NCBI RefSeq assembly: GCF_023715325.1
Contig: NZ_JAMBNX010000012.1
Location: 1 to 64,000, forward strand
Length of the DNA stretch: 64,000 bases
Source of the DNA: Agromyces mediolanus
Lineage (GTDB): Bacteria > Actinomycetota > Actinomycetes > Actinomycetales > Microbacteriaceae
Direction: 5' to 3'
How positions within the stretch are numbered: the first letter of the stretch is position 1; every line of letters begins with the position of its first letter. Both the position numbers and the translations under genes were made by a program. The notes beneath the pieces were generated by a model. The model saw only the letters and a list, made by a program, of their open reading frames with translations, searched no databases and was not told the origin of the DNA. Below, in pieces: positions 9,441-22,895 of the stretch.

Positions 9441-10463
9441 ATGGTCTCCGATCGAGGACTCGCCGTGCTCCGCGCGATCGTGCAGGACTACGTCGCCTCC
9501 CGCGAGCCCGTCGGCTCGAAGACGATCGTCGAGCGGCACGCCTTCGGCGTCTCCGCCGCGACGATCCGGAACGACATGGCGCTGCTCGAAGAAGAGGAGC
9601 TGATCGCGGCCCCGCACACGTCGTCGGGGCGCATCCCGACTGACAAGGGCTATCGCGTCTTCGTCGACCAGCTGAGCGAACTGCGGCCGATGAGTCAGGC
9701 CCAACGGCACGCGATCGAGACCTTCCTGGGGGAGTCGAGCGACCTCGACGAGCTCCTCGCCCGAACCGTGCGCCTGATCGCCCAGCTCACGAACCAGCTC
9801 GCCGTCGTGCAGTACCCGAGCTTCGCGAGCTCCCGGGTGCGCCACGTCGAACTCGTGGCGCTCGCGCCCGACCGCGTGCTCTGCATCCTCATCACGGATT
9901 CGGGGCAGGTCGAGCAGCGCGTCGCCGAGCTCGGCTCGCCGGTCGACGAGGAGACCCTCGCCTCGCTCCGCGCGCGCTTCAACGAGCTCGCGGCCGGGCG
10001 CACGCTCGCCGAGGCGGCACAGGCGCTCTCCGGCGAGGTGCCCGCGGTCGATCCGCGGCACGCGCAGGTGCTGCACACCCTCGCGACGACCCTGGCCGAG
10101 CAGGCGCGCGTGCAGCGAGGCGACCGCCTCGTCGTCGCCGGCGCCGCGAACCTCGTGCGCACCGAGCAGGACTTCGCCGGCTCGATCCTCGGCGTCATCG
10201 AGGCGATCGAGGAGCAGGTCGTACTGCTGAAACTCTTCGGCGAGATGGCGGCCGACCAGCACGGCGTCGCCGTCAGCATCGGACGTGAGAACGCGCCGTT
10301 CGGGCTCGCCGAGACCTCGGTCATCGCGAGCTCGTTCGCGGTCGCCGGGCGCGATGTGTCGCGACTCGGCGTCGTGGGTCCGACGCGCATGGACTACACC
10401 ACGAGCATGGCGGCGGTCCGCGCGGTCGCGCGCTATCTCTCCCGCACACTCGGCGAGCACTGA
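9441..10463 (+). CDS. hrcA: Heat-inducible transcription repressor HrcA
   Basis: A 340-residue repressor that binds CIRCE sites. The N-terminal winged helix reads SKTIVERHAFGVSAATIRNDMA followed by SSGRIPTDKGYR, both diagnostic for HrcA. The GAF-like inhibitory domain and the C-terminal GPTRMDY motif are intact. I chose the ATG at 9441 because GGGAGGAGGGG lies just upstream; an ATG at 9423 would lie before that site. dnaJ follows after 57 bases; grpE and dnaK are not in the window. Confidence 0.95.
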   Translation: MVSDRGLAVLRAIVQDYVASREPVGSKTIVERHAFGVSAATIRNDMALLEEEELIAAPHTSSGRIPTDKGYRVFVDQLSELRPMSQAQRHAIETFLGESSDLDELLARTVRLIAQLTNQLAVVQYPSFASSRVRHVELVALAPDRVLCILITDSGQVEQRVAELGSPVDEETLASLRARFNELAAGRTLAEAAQALSGEVPAVDPRHAQVLHTLATTLAEQARVQRGDRLVVAGAANLVRTEQDFAGSILGVIEAIEEQVVLLKLFGEMAADQHGVAVSIGRENAPFGLAETSVIASSFAVAGRDVSRLGVVGPTRMDYTTSMAAVRAVARYLSRTLGEH

Positions 10464-10520
10464 CCCGCCGCCGTCATCGACCGGCCGGCCTCCGGCACCC
10501 ATCGAAAGGAACCGCCCTCC

Positions 10521-11621
10521 GTGGCAGACCACTACGAGGTCCTCGGCGTCTCCCGCGACGCCACCCCTGACGAGATCAAGAAGGCGTACCGACGCCTCGC
10601 CCGCGAGCTCCACCCCGACGTCAACCCGGGCGCCGAGGCATCCGAGCGGTTCAAAGAGGTCACGCACGCCTACGACGTGCTCTCCGACCCGAAGCAGCGT
10701 CAGCAGTACGACCTCGGGGGCCAGGGCGGGTTCGGCGGCCAGGCCGGCTTCGGCGGCTTCGGCGACATCTTCGAGACCTTCTTCGGCGGCGGCCAGCAGA
10801 GCCGCGGGCCCCGCTCGCGCCGCGAGCGCGGGCAGGACGCGCTGATCCGCGTCGAGCTCGGCCTCGAGGAGGTCATCTTCGGCACCCACCGCGAGCTCGA
10901 GGTCGACACGGCCGTCGTCTGCGAGACCTGCCACGGCAGCTGCTGCGCGCCGGGAACCTCGCCCGTCACCTGCGACATCTGTCACGGCACCGGGCAGATC
11001 CAGCGCACGGTCCGTTCGCTGCTCGGCAACGTGGTGACCTCGAGCCCCTGCGGTTCCTGCCGCGGCTACGGCACGGTCATCGCGACGCCCTGCGTCACCT
11101 GCCAGGGCCAGGGGCGGGTCCGCGCCCGCCGCACGGTTCCGGTGGACATCCCCGCGGGCGTCGACACCGGCCTCAGGCTGCAGATGCCGGGCTCCGGCGA
11201 GGCCGGCCCCGCCGGCGGCCCGAACGGCGACCTCTACCTGGAGATGAAGGTGAAGACCCACGAGGTCTTCAGCCGCGACGGCGACGACCTGCTCTGCACG
11301 CTCGAGGTCGCGATGACGGACGCCGTCCTCGGCACGAGCACCACGGTGCACGCCCTCGACGGCGATGTCGAGCTCGAGCTGAAGCCCGGCCTGCAGTCGG
11401 GCGAGGTGATCACGATCAAGGACCGCGGAGTCACCCGGCTCCGCGGCAACGGGCGCGGCGACCTCCGCATCGGCGTCCACGTGCTGACGCCGACGAAGCT
11501 CTCCGGCAAGGAGCGGGAGCTCGTCGAGAAGCTCGCGGCCTCGCGCAAGCAGAAGGCGCCCGAACTCGCGCACTTCCAGCAGGGGCTCTTCGCGAAGCTC
11601 CGCGACCGGTTCCTGGGCTGA
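10521..11621 (+). CDS. dnaJ: Chaperone protein DnaJ
   Basis: Hsp40 co-chaperone that stimulates DnaK. Domains in order: J domain with HPD at residues 31-33, Gly/Phe-rich linker ([17 protein letters not shown]), a zinc-binding region with four CxxC motifs, and the C-terminal substrate-binding domain. The first zinc motif reads CETCHGSC, with Cys where the family usually has Gly (CxxCxGxG). At 366 residues it matches the second, HrcA-linked DnaJ of actinobacteria. It lies behind hrcA and one base before rsmE, so heat control by the CIRCE site is likely. Confidence 0.94.
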   Translation: MADHYEVLGVSRDATPDEIKKAYRRLARELHPDVNPGAEASERFKEVTHAYDVLSDPKQRQQYDLGGQGGFGGQAGFGGFGDIFETFFGGGQQSRGPRSRRERGQDALIRVELGLEEVIFGTHRELEVDTAVVCETCHGSCCAPGTSPVTCDICHGTGQIQRTVRSLLGNVVTSSPCGSCRGYGTVIATPCVTCQGQGRVRARRTVPVDIPAGVDTGLRLQMPGSGEAGPAGGPNGDLYLEMKVKTHEVFSRDGDDLLCTLEVAMTDAVLGTSTTVHALDGDVELELKPGLQSGEVITIKDRGVTRLRGNGRGDLRIGVHVLTPTKLSGKERELVEKLAASRKQKAPELAHFQQGLFAKLRDRFLG

Positions 11622-11622
11622 G

Positions 11623-12357
11623 ATGGCGAGCCTCTACCTCGACGAGGGCGCGGAGCTCCAGGCGCGCGGCGTCGGCGATGTCGTGCGACTCGGCGGTCAG
11701 GAGGCGCGGCATGCGCTGCAGGTCGCCAGAGTGCGCGTCGGCGAGCGGATCGCGATCGGCGACGGGCGCGGCACCATCGTCACCGGACCGGTGATCGAGA
11801 GTGGTCAGGGCGAACTCGCGATCGAGGTCGTCGAGGTCGACCACGAGCCGCCGACGACCCCTGCGCTCGTGCTCGTGCAAGCGCTGGCCAAGGGCGACCG
11901 GGACGAGCTCGCCGTCCAGGCGGCCACCGAGCTCGGGGTCGACCGCATCGTGCCCTGGGCGGCGGCCCGCTCCGTCTCGCGCTGGGAGGGCCCGAAAGCC
12001 GACAAAGGGCGTCAGCGCTGGGCGACGATCGCCCGCGAGGCGAGCAAGCAGTCGATCCGGGCCCGGGTGCCCGAGGTCACGGCGGCGACGCCGACCGCCC
12101 GGCTGCCTGAGCTGCTCGCCGACACCCGGCTGCTCGTGCTCGAACCGAGCGCCGAGCGCGGCCTCGCGCAGCTCGAGCTCGACGAGCGTCCGCTCGCGCT
12201 GCTCGTCGGGCCGGAGGGCGGCATCGCCCCCGAGGAACTCGCCCGACTGGCCGCCGCGGGCGCCGAGCCGGTGCGCCTCGGTCGCACCGTGCTGCGCACC
12301 TCGACCGCCGGTCCCGCCGCGATCGCCCTCCTCAGCGCCAGGCTCGGGCGGTGGTGA
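11623..12357 (+). CDS. rsmE: 16S rRNA (uracil1498-N3)-methyltransferase
   Basis: SPOUT-fold methyltransferase that modifies U1498 of 16S rRNA using SAM. The 244 residues show the N-terminal PUA-like region (GGQEARHALQVARVRVGE), and the C-terminal trefoil knot with LLVGPEGGIAPEELA and VRLGRTVLRTSTAG. The ATG starts one base after the dnaJ stop, so the two are cotranscribed. Confidence 0.95.
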   Translation: MASLYLDEGAELQARGVGDVVRLGGQEARHALQVARVRVGERIAIGDGRGTIVTGPVIESGQGELAIEVVEVDHEPPTTPALVLVQALAKGDRDELAVQAATELGVDRIVPWAAARSVSRWEGPKADKGRQRWATIAREASKQSIRARVPEVTAATPTARLPELLADTRLLVLEPSAERGLAQLELDERPLALLVGPEGGIAPEELARLAAAGAEPVRLGRTVLRTSTAGPAAIALLSARLGRW

Positions 12358-12369
12358 GGCATCCGTCGC

Positions 12370-12375
12370 TACGAT
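12370..12375 (+). promoter_or_regulatory. -10 box of a probable leaderless promoter for the HIT gene
   Basis: TACGAT ends six bases before the ATG at 12382. The intervening GGAGCT could also serve as a ribosome site for mRNA read through from rsmE. Confidence 0.5.
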
Positions 12376-12381
12376 GGAGCT

Positions 12382-12741
12382 ATGACCGCCCCGGCCGCTG
12401 AACCCACCGTCTTCGAGCGCATCGCCGCGCGCGAGATCCCCGCGACGATCGTCGCCGAGACCGAGCGGGTCATCGCGTTCCGGGACATCGCGCCGCAGGC
12501 GCCCGTCCACGTCGTCGTGACTCCGAAGCAAGGGCACTACCGCGACGTCGTCGAGCTCGCCGCCGGCGACCCCGGGCTCCTCGCGGAGCTCGTCGAGGTC
12601 GCGCGCGGCGTCGCCGACGAGCTGGCCGACGGCCAGTTCCGACTCATTTTCAACACCGGCGAGGGTGCGGGCCAGACCGTGTTCCACGTGCACGCGCACG
12701 TCCTCGCCGGCGGCCTCGAGGAGCGCACGCTTGCCGGCTGA
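12382..12741 (+). CDS. HIT-family nucleotide-binding protein (HinT-like)
   Basis: A 119-residue histidine-triad hydrolase acting on nucleoside phosphoramidates or AMP adducts. The substrate loop FRDIAPQAPVHVVVTPK and the catalytic triad HVHAHVLAGG (His-x-His-x-His) are intact. Placement between rsmE and phoH is the usual actinobacterial order. It has its own -10 box and lies four bases before phoH. Confidence 0.92.
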   Translation: MTAPAAEPTVFERIAAREIPATIVAETERVIAFRDIAPQAPVHVVVTPKQGHYRDVVELAAGDPGLLAELVEVARGVADELADGQFRLIFNTGEGAGQTVFHVHAHVLAGGLEERTLAG

Positions 12742-12745
12742 GCCG

Positions 12746-13840
<1,095 letters not shown>

Positions 13841-13847
13841 GCGAGGC

Positions 13848-14309
13848 ATGAGCATCGAGATCAACAACGAGTCGGCGATCGAGGTCGACGAGGCCGCGAT
13901 CCAGCGGCTCGCCGTCTACGCGCTCGACGCGATGCACGTGCACGTCGACGCCGAGCTCGCGATCGTGCTCGTCGACGAGGGCGCCATGGAGCAGCTGCAC
14001 GTGCAGTGGATGGACGAGCCCGGCCCGACCGACGTGCTCAGCTTCCCGATGGACGAGCTCCGTCCGGGCACCGAAGACCAGCCGACCCCGCCGGGCCTCC
14101 TCGGCGACATCGTGCTCTGCCCCCAGGTGGCGGAAGCGCAGGCGAAGACGGCCGGGCACACCCTGACCGACGAGCTGCTGCTGCTGACCGCGCACGGCAT
14201 CCTGCACCTCCTGGGCTTCGACCATGCCGAGCCCGCCGAGGAGAAGGAGATGTTCGGCATCCAGCGCGACCTCCTCGTCGGCTTCGCCATGCAGGAGCGA
14301 CGTCGCTGA
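13848..14309 (+). CDS. ybeY: Endoribonuclease YbeY
   Basis: Zinc-dependent single-strand endoribonuclease needed for 16S rRNA 3' maturation. The 153-residue protein has the family signature [11 protein letters not shown], with metal ligands His116, His120 and His126, and the preceding TDVLSFPMD. The ATG at 13848 has GCGAGG upstream. It lies between phoH and a CBS-domain transporter gene. Confidence 0.95.
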   Translation: MSIEINNESAIEVDEAAIQRLAVYALDAMHVHVDAELAIVLVDEGAMEQLHVQWMDEPGPTDVLSFPMDELRPGTEDQPTPPGLLGDIVLCPQVAEAQAKTAGHTLTDELLLLTAHGILHLLGFDHAEPAEEKEMFGIQRDLLVGFAMQERRR

Positions 14310-14311
14310 CG

Positions 14312-15625
14312 ATGGAAACCTGGTACTTCCTCGTCGCCGCCTTCGTGCTCGTGGCCTTCGGCGGCCTGATGGCGGCGGTCGACTCCGCGATCGGCTCGAG
14401 CTCCCGCGCCGACATCGTCGAGCTCGCCGAGGGCTCGCGCGCGAAGCGCTCGCTCACCGCCATCGCGGAGGACACCGGCGCGCACGTGAACGCGGTGAAC
14501 TTCATGCGCATCCTCGCCGAGACGACGGCCGCCGTGCTGGTGACCCTCGCCTTCGCGAGCTTCCTCGACAACCCGTGGCTCGTGCTGCTGTGGTCCGCGC
14601 TCATCATGACGGCGGTCTCGTTCGTCCTCGTCGGCGCGAGCCCGCGCAGCGTCGGGCGGGCCCACGCGCCGGTCGTGCTGCGGCTGACCGCACCCCTCGT
14701 GCATTTCCTCCGGGTGCTGCTCGGCCCGCTCGCGGGCGCCCTCGTGCAGCTCGGCAACCGGGTCACGCCGGGCCGGATCCGCTTCGCGGGGGTCTCCAGC
14801 GAGGAGCAACTGCTCAGCATGGTCGACGAGGCGACGGAGCTGGACGTGCTCGAAGAGGGGGACCGTGAGCTCATCCACTCGATCTTCGAGTTCAACGACA
14901 CGGTCGTGCGCGAGGTCATGGTGCCGCGCACCGACATGATCACGATCGACGCGACCGCGCACCTGCAGCAGGCGATGAGCGTGTTCCTGAGCGCGGGGTA
15001 CTCCCGGATCCCGGTGATCGGCCTCGACTCCGACGACGTCACCGGCATCCTCTACCTCCGCGACCTCGCGAAGCTCGGCTTCGAACGTCCGCTCGACGCC
15101 GAGCACCTCACCGTGGGGCAGCTCGCCCGTCCGGCCGTGTTCGTGCCCGACTCGATGAAGGCCGACGCCCTGCTCCGCCAGATGCAGACGACCTCGAACC
15201 ACCTCGCGATGGTCGTCGACGAGTACGGCGGCATCGCCGGCCTCGCCACCATGGAAGACCTGATCGAGGAGCTCGTCGGCGACATCTCCGACGAGTACGA
15301 CCGCGAGACGCCCGAGGTCGAGGCGCTCGGCGACGGGCGGTACCGGGTGAGCGCGAGGCTCGCGATCGACGAGCTCGGCGAGCTCTTCGGCCTGGAGCTC
15401 GACGACGACGACGTCGACACCGTCGGGGGGCTGCTCGCCAAGGCGCTCGGCCGGCTGCCGCAGCGCGGCGACCGGGCGACGACGAGCGGGCTCGAGCTCG
15501 AGGCCGAGCGCACCGAGGGGCGGCGCCGACGCATCTCGACCGTGCTGGTCTCCGCCGACGCGGCCCTCATCGACGCCACCGCGGCCTTCGTCGGCGACGC
15601 AGAACAGGAGCACCACCGTGACTGA
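14312..15625 (+). CDS. Hemolysin/CorC-family protein with CBS domains
   Basis: A 437-residue membrane protein. The N-terminal DUF21/CNNM domain has about three to four hydrophobic segments. Two CBS domains follow (around VMVPRTDMITIDATAH and VPDSMKADALLRQMQT... IAGLATMEDLIEELVGDI), then a C-terminal CorC/HlyC domain. The family is linked to Mg2+ or Co2+ export; the old name hemolysin is historical. It starts two bases after ybeY and overlaps era by eight bases, so it is part of the same operon. Confidence 0.88.
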   Translation: METWYFLVAAFVLVAFGGLMAAVDSAIGSSSRADIVELAEGSRAKRSLTAIAEDTGAHVNAVNFMRILAETTAAVLVTLAFASFLDNPWLVLLWSALIMTAVSFVLVGASPRSVGRAHAPVVLRLTAPLVHFLRVLLGPLAGALVQLGNRVTPGRIRFAGVSSEEQLLSMVDEATELDVLEEGDRELIHSIFEFNDTVVREVMVPRTDMITIDATAHLQQAMSVFLSAGYSRIPVIGLDSDDVTGILYLRDLAKLGFERPLDAEHLTVGQLARPAVFVPDSMKADALLRQMQTTSNHLAMVVDEYGGIAGLATMEDLIEELVGDISDEYDRETPEVEALGDGRYRVSARLAIDELGELFGLELDDDDVDTVGGLLAKALGRLPQRGDRATTSGLELEAERTEGRRRRISTVLVSADAALIDATAAFVGDAEQEHHRD

Positions 15626-16511
15626 GTACCGTGCAGGATTCGTCTCCTTCGTCGGCCGGCCGAACGTGGGCAAGTCGACGCTCACCAATGCGCTCGTCGG
15701 TGAGAAGGTCGCCATCACGAGCTCGAAGCCGCAGACGACCAGGCGGGCCATCCGCGGCATCGTGCACCGACCGCACGGACAGCTGATCCTCGTCGACACC
15801 CCGGGCCTCCACCGGCCGCGCACCCTGCTCGGCGAGCGGTTGAACGCACTCGTGCAGACGACGCTCGGCGACGTCGACGTGATCGCGTTCTGCGTGCCGG
15901 CGAACGAGCCGATCGGCCCCGGCGACCGCTTCATCAACGAGCAGCTCGAGCAGTACCCGCGGGCGAAGAAGGTGGCGATCGTCACGAAGACCGACGCCGC
16001 CTCGAAGGCGAAGGTCGCCGAGCAGTTGCTCGCCGTCTCCGGACTGCGGGAGTGGGACGCGATCGTGCCGGTGTCTGCACCCCGCGGGGAGCAGCTCGAG
16101 GTGCTCGTCGACGAGCTGCTCTCGCTCACGCCGACATCGAGCCATCCGCTCTACCCGGAGGAGACCACGACCGACGAGGACGTGACCGAGCGCATCGCCG
16201 AGTTCGTCCGGGAGGCCGCCCTCGAAGGCGTCTCCGACGAGCTGCCGCACTCGATCGCGGTGACCGTCGACGACCTGATCGAGCGGGAGGACAAAGACCT
16301 CGTCGAGATCTACGCGAACGTCGTCGTCGAGCGCGACAGCCAGAAGGGCATCATCATCGGCAAGGGCGGCGCCCGGCTGAAGGAGGTCGGCGCGACGGCC
16401 CGGGTCGAGATCGAACGGCTGCTCGGCCGCAAGGTCTACCTCGCGCTGCACGTGAAGGTCGCGAAGGACTGGCAGCGCGACCCGAAGCAGCTCGGCCGGC
16501 TCGGCTTCTGA
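15618..16511 (+). CDS. era: GTPase Era
   Basis: Essential GTPase that binds the 3' end of 16S rRNA during 30S assembly. Motifs: G1 GRPNVGKST (residues 13-21), effector region SSKPQTTRR, G3 DTPGLH, G4 TKTD, and the C-terminal KH domain with QKGIIIGKGGARLKEVG. It has 297 residues, a normal length. The GTG start overlaps the end of the CBS-protein gene, indicating translational coupling. Confidence 0.95.
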   Translation: MTEYRAGFVSFVGRPNVGKSTLTNALVGEKVAITSSKPQTTRRAIRGIVHRPHGQLILVDTPGLHRPRTLLGERLNALVQTTLGDVDVIAFCVPANEPIGPGDRFINEQLEQYPRAKKVAIVTKTDAASKAKVAEQLLAVSGLREWDAIVPVSAPRGEQLEVLVDELLSLTPTSSHPLYPEETTTDEDVTERIAEFVREAALEGVSDELPHSIAVTVDDLIEREDKDLVEIYANVVVERDSQKGIIIGKGGARLKEVGATARVEIERLLGRKVYLALHVKVAKDWQRDPKQLGRLGF

Positions 16512-16558
16512 GCGCGGGCGATCACCGGGTGGGCGGGCGAGGGGCGGATGCCTCGGCG

Positions 16559-16576
16559 GTCCGTCTGCAGGATGAT
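16559..16576. promoter_or_regulatory. Degenerate copy of the GTCATCCTGCAGGATGAC site
   Basis: GTCCGTCTGCAGGATGAT matches the perfect palindrome at 18511-18528 at 14 of 18 positions, with the right half nearly intact. It lies about 48 bases ahead of the -10 box of the histidine kinase gene. I infer an autoregulatory site for the two-component system. Confidence 0.45.
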
Positions 16577-16614
16577 TCCGGCGCGAACGGCGTGAATGCC
16601 GGGGGAGCCGGGCG

Positions 16615-16620
16615 TACGGT
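16615..16620 (+). promoter_or_regulatory. -10 box of a probable leaderless kinase promoter
   Basis: TACGGT, six bases (GGTTCG), then ATG at 16627. No ribosome site precedes the start codon, which favours a leaderless mRNA. Confidence 0.6.
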
Positions 16621-16626
16621 GGTTCG

Positions 16627-17823
16627 ATGCGCACGACTCTGAGCCGCGGTCGCCTGACGACCGACATCGTGCTCGCGGGCGTGTTCGCGCTCGTCTCACT
16701 CCCGCTCGCGCTCCTCGGCAACGTCTTCGACCTCGTCGCGCTCGCGGGATTCGCGGGCGCGCTGGCGGTGCGCCGGCTCTCGCCCGCGTGGTCCCTCGGC
16801 ATCGCCTGGATGGCCGCCGTGGTGCAGATGGCGACGCTCCGCGAGCTGCAGCTCTACGACGTGGCGGTGCTCGGCGTGCTCTACTCGACGGCCGCGCACG
16901 GCGCCCCGATCGTGAAGTGGCTGGGCCTCGTCTCCGCCGGTGTCGGCTCCGTCGTCGCGACCCTGTACCTCGGGTTGCTGAAGCCGGCCCTCGCCCAGAG
17001 CGGCGATTTCCTGTTCGCGCAGGACAACGCCGTCGCGCTCACCCTGTGGCTCGGTGTCACCTTCGTCGCGGCGATCTCCGTGCTGGTGCTGAGCTGGACG
17101 GCGGGCCTGCTCGTGCGGGCGGTCCGCGACTCGCGGGAGATCCGCCGCCGCGAGGAGGTCGCGCTCCGCGAGCGAGAGCTGGCCGAGTACCGGTACGTGG
17201 TCGAGCAGGAGCGCAACCGCATCGCGCGCGACATGCACGACGTCGTCGCGCACTCCCTCGCGGTCGTGATCGCCCAGGCGGACGGCGCCCGGTTCGCGGC
17301 CCGCACCAGGCCTGAGACCGCGGTCGAAGCGCTCGGCACCATCGCGGGCGTGGCCCGTGGAGCGCTCGGCGACGTTCGGATGCTGCTCGCGGAGCTCCGC
17401 CACGCGGAGACCGACACGCCCCAGCCCGTGCTCGACGACCTCGAGGAGCTGCTCGCGCAACTGCGCGCCGCGGGGCTCGAGGTGGAGCTCGTCGAACAGG
17501 GCCCGCGGATCGAGCTCGGCACCGGCCACCAGATCGCCGTCTACCGCATCGTTCAGGAGGCGCTCACGAACGCGCTCCGGCACGGCGACGCCGAGCGGCC
17601 CGTCGACGTCGTGCTCGCCTGGCAGCAGGACGGTGTCGTCGCCACCGTCACGAACCACACTCATCCGGGAGCGGAGCCCGTCGCCGGGCGCGGCGCCCGG
17701 CACGGCATCCCGGGCATGCGCGAGCGCGCACAGCTCACGGGCGGCCAGCTCACGATCGAGACCGAAGACAACCGGTTCCGGGTGATCGCCCGGATCCCGG
17801 CGCAGCATGGGAGCACCCGATGA
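16627..17823 (+). CDS. sensor histidine kinase (HisKA_3 type)
   Basis: A 398-residue membrane kinase with about four to five hydrophobic segments between residues 15 and 165 and no sizeable extracellular domain. The HisKA_3 box reads RNRIARDMHDVVAHSLAVV with phosphoacceptor His204. The ATP-binding domain has the N box VQEALTNALRHG and a short G-rich region GARHGIPGMRERA. It is coupled by an ATGA overlap to the response regulator and followed by ABC transporter genes, a layout common in envelope-stress or antimicrobial-sensing modules. The signal is unknown. Confidence 0.92.
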   Translation: MRTTLSRGRLTTDIVLAGVFALVSLPLALLGNVFDLVALAGFAGALAVRRLSPAWSLGIAWMAAVVQMATLRELQLYDVAVLGVLYSTAAHGAPIVKWLGLVSAGVGSVVATLYLGLLKPALAQSGDFLFAQDNAVALTLWLGVTFVAAISVLVLSWTAGLLVRAVRDSREIRRREEVALRERELAEYRYVVEQERNRIARDMHDVVAHSLAVVIAQADGARFAARTRPETAVEALGTIAGVARGALGDVRMLLAELRHAETDTPQPVLDDLEELLAQLRAAGLEVELVEQGPRIELGTGHQIAVYRIVQEALTNALRHGDAERPVDVVLAWQQDGVVATVTNHTHPGAEPVAGRGARHGIPGMRERAQLTGGQLTIETEDNRFRVIARIPAQHGSTR

Positions 17824-18479
17824 CCGAGATCCGCGTCTGCCTCGTGGACGACCAGGCCCTGTTCCGTGCGGGCATCCGCATGCTCATCGAGTCGCAACCC
17901 GACCTCTCCTTCGCCGGGGAGGCCGCCGACGGGGCCGCCGGGGCGGCGCTCGCGAACCGGGCACGGCCCGACGTCGTGCTGATGGACGTGCGGATGCCCG
18001 TGCTCGACGGCATCGCGGCCACCGAGCGGATCCTCGCCGACGCCGATCGTGATGGCTACCCCGCGCCGCGGGTGCTCGTGCTCACGACCTTCGACCTCGA
18101 CGAGAACGCGGCGCGGGCGATCCGGGCCGGCGCGAGCGGCTTCGTGCTGAAGGACGCCGACCCCGAGTTCCTGCTCGCCGCCATCCGCACCGTGCACCAG
18201 GGCAATGCCGTCATCGCGGCGAACGCGACCCGCAACCTCATCGCGCACGCCGGCCGGGGCAGCGAGCGCAGCCCGGCACCGCCCGCGTGGGGCGAACTCA
18301 CGCCGCGCGAGCGCGAGATCTTCGCCCTCGCCGCGAAGGGGCTCTCGAACTCGGAGATCGCGACGAGTGAGTACCTGAGCGAGGCGACCGTGAAGACGCA
18401 CGTCAGCCGCATCCTCGCGAAGCTCGGGCTGCGCGACCGGGTGCAGCTCGTCGTCTTCGCGTACGAGCACGAGCTCTGA
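17820..18479 (+). CDS. LuxR/NarL-family response regulator
   Basis: A 219-residue regulator with receiver aspartates DD at 10-11, phosphoacceptor Asp56 (VVLMDVRMP), and a LuxR-type helix-turn-helix at about 155-207 (LTPREREIF, LSNSEIA, SEATVKTHVSRIL). It overlaps the kinase gene by four bases. A perfect palindrome at 18511-18528, ahead of the next operon, is the best candidate for its binding site. Confidence 0.93.
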   Translation: MTEIRVCLVDDQALFRAGIRMLIESQPDLSFAGEAADGAAGAALANRARPDVVLMDVRMPVLDGIAATERILADADRDGYPAPRVLVLTTFDLDENAARAIRAGASGFVLKDADPEFLLAAIRTVHQGNAVIAANATRNLIAHAGRGSERSPAPPAWGELTPREREIFALAAKGLSNSEIATSEYLSEATVKTHVSRILAKLGLRDRVQLVVFAYEHEL

Positions 18480-18510
18480 GCGTCATCCTGCCGCCTGCCG
18501 CCTGCCGACG

Positions 18511-18528
18511 GTCATCCTGCAGGATGAC
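18511..18528. promoter_or_regulatory. Perfect 18-base palindrome, candidate response-regulator operator
   Basis: GTCATCCTGCAGGATGAC is a perfect palindrome between the response regulator stop and the ABC operon. A half copy (CGTCATCCTG, 18481-18490) and two CCGCCTG repeats precede it. Similar sites lie upstream of the kinase (16559) and of a glycosyltransferase (55094). Confidence 0.6.
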
Positions 18529-18572
18529 GGCGGACCATCCGCCGGCCGGATGACCGGGGCGAGCCGGTTCCG

Positions 18573-18578
18573 TAGCGT
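18573..18578 (+). promoter_or_regulatory. -10 box for the ABC operon
   Basis: TAGCGT, seven bases, then ATG at 18586. The palindrome centre lies about 54 bases upstream of this box. Confidence 0.45.
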
Positions 18579-18585
18579 CGAAGAC

Positions 18586-19346
18586 ATGCAGATCCAACCC
18601 TCAGACCTCGGCCTCATCGCCCGCGTCGCCGCCCTCGGCAAGCGCTACGGCAGCGGCGCCGGTCAGGTCACCGCGCTCGACGACGTCTCGCTCGGGCTGC
18701 GCCGCGGCGAGTTCACCGCGATCATGGGGCCGTCCGGTTCCGGCAAGTCGACGCTCATGCACATCATGGCCGGACTCGACACGCCGAGCTCCGGGCAGGT
18801 GTGGCTCGGTGATACCGAGATCACCTCGTTGCCCGACAGCGCCCTGACCGTGCTCCGCCGTCGCCGCGTCGGCTTCATCTTTCAGTCCTTCAACCTCGTC
18901 CCCACGCTCGACGTGCGCGGCAACGTGCTGCTCCCGTTCGAACTCGACGGTCGCAAGCCGAGCCTCGACGAGCGCATGTGGATCGAGGAGCTCTACGAGG
19001 TGCTGGGCCTGAAGAGCCGGCTCGGCCACCGCCCGCACGAGCTCTCCGGCGGGCAGCAGCAGCGGGTGGCGATCGCCCGGGCGCTCGCCACCCGGCCCGA
19101 CCTCGTCTTCGCCGACGAACCGACCGGCAACCTCGACTCCCGCACCGGGCGCGAGGTGCTGGGCCTGCTCGCCGGGGCGAGCGCCGGCTACGGCCAGTCG
19201 ATCGCGATGGTCACCCACGACCCGATCGCCGCGAGCCACGCCGATCGCATCCTCTACCTCGCCGACGGGCGGATCGTGCGCGACGCCGGGCGTTCGACGC
19301 CCGAGGAGATCGCCTCGTTCATGCTCTCGATGGAAACCGCGGCCTG

Positions 19347-19347
<1 letters not shown>
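18586..19347 (+). CDS. ABC transporter ATP-binding protein (LolD/MacB-like)
   Basis: A 253-residue ATPase subunit. Walker A is [10 protein letters not shown] loop IFQSFNL, signature [15 protein letters not shown], Walker [14 protein letters not shown] and the switch His in [14 protein letters not shown] is typical of the MacB/LolD/FtsE group that powers FtsX-like permeases. I prefer the ATG at 18586 because of the -10 spacing; an ATG at 18550 would add 12 residues. Its stop overlaps the permease start (TGATG). Substrate unknown. Confidence 0.9.
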
Positions 19348-22737
<3,390 letters not shown>

Positions 22738-22754
22738 GCCGATCCACGAGCTGT

Positions 22755-22790
22755 CGAGTCGCCCGCGTCCGCCCGGACCCGGGCGACTCG
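22755..22790 (+). terminator. leuA terminator hairpin
   Basis: CGAGTCGCCCG (22755-22765) pairs with CGGGCGACTCG (22780-22790), with an inner GTCC/GGAC stem. It begins 17 bases after the leuA stop. Confidence 0.75.
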
Positions 22791-22802
22791 CCATTTCCAG
22801 AG

Positions 22803-22830
22803 TTGCCCAACTTTCATGAAAGTTGGGCAA
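22803..22830. repeat. 28-base perfect palindrome, copy 1
   Basis: The half-site TTGCCCAACTTTCA is followed by its exact reverse complement. Its A/T-rich core contrasts with the surrounding G/C-rich DNA. The same 28 bases recur at 22854-22881, and the identity extends into the flank (one base left, GTCGG right), so the unit is a direct repeat of about 34 bases. Confidence 0.9.
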
Positions 22831-22853
22831 GTCGGATTTGGGTGAGTCCCAGG

Positions 22854-22881
22854 TTGCCCAACTTTCATGAAAGTTGGGCAA
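22854..22881. repeat. 28-base perfect palindrome, copy 2
   Basis: Identical to copy 1, after a 23-base spacer. Either copy can form a 14-bp stem, and copy 1 can pair with copy 2. It ends 15 bases from the stop of the convergent TRIC-like gene, so the pair may serve as that gene's terminator, although duplication of an exact palindrome is not needed for that. Confidence 0.9.
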
Positions 22882-22895
22882 GTCGGGGGTGGGGG

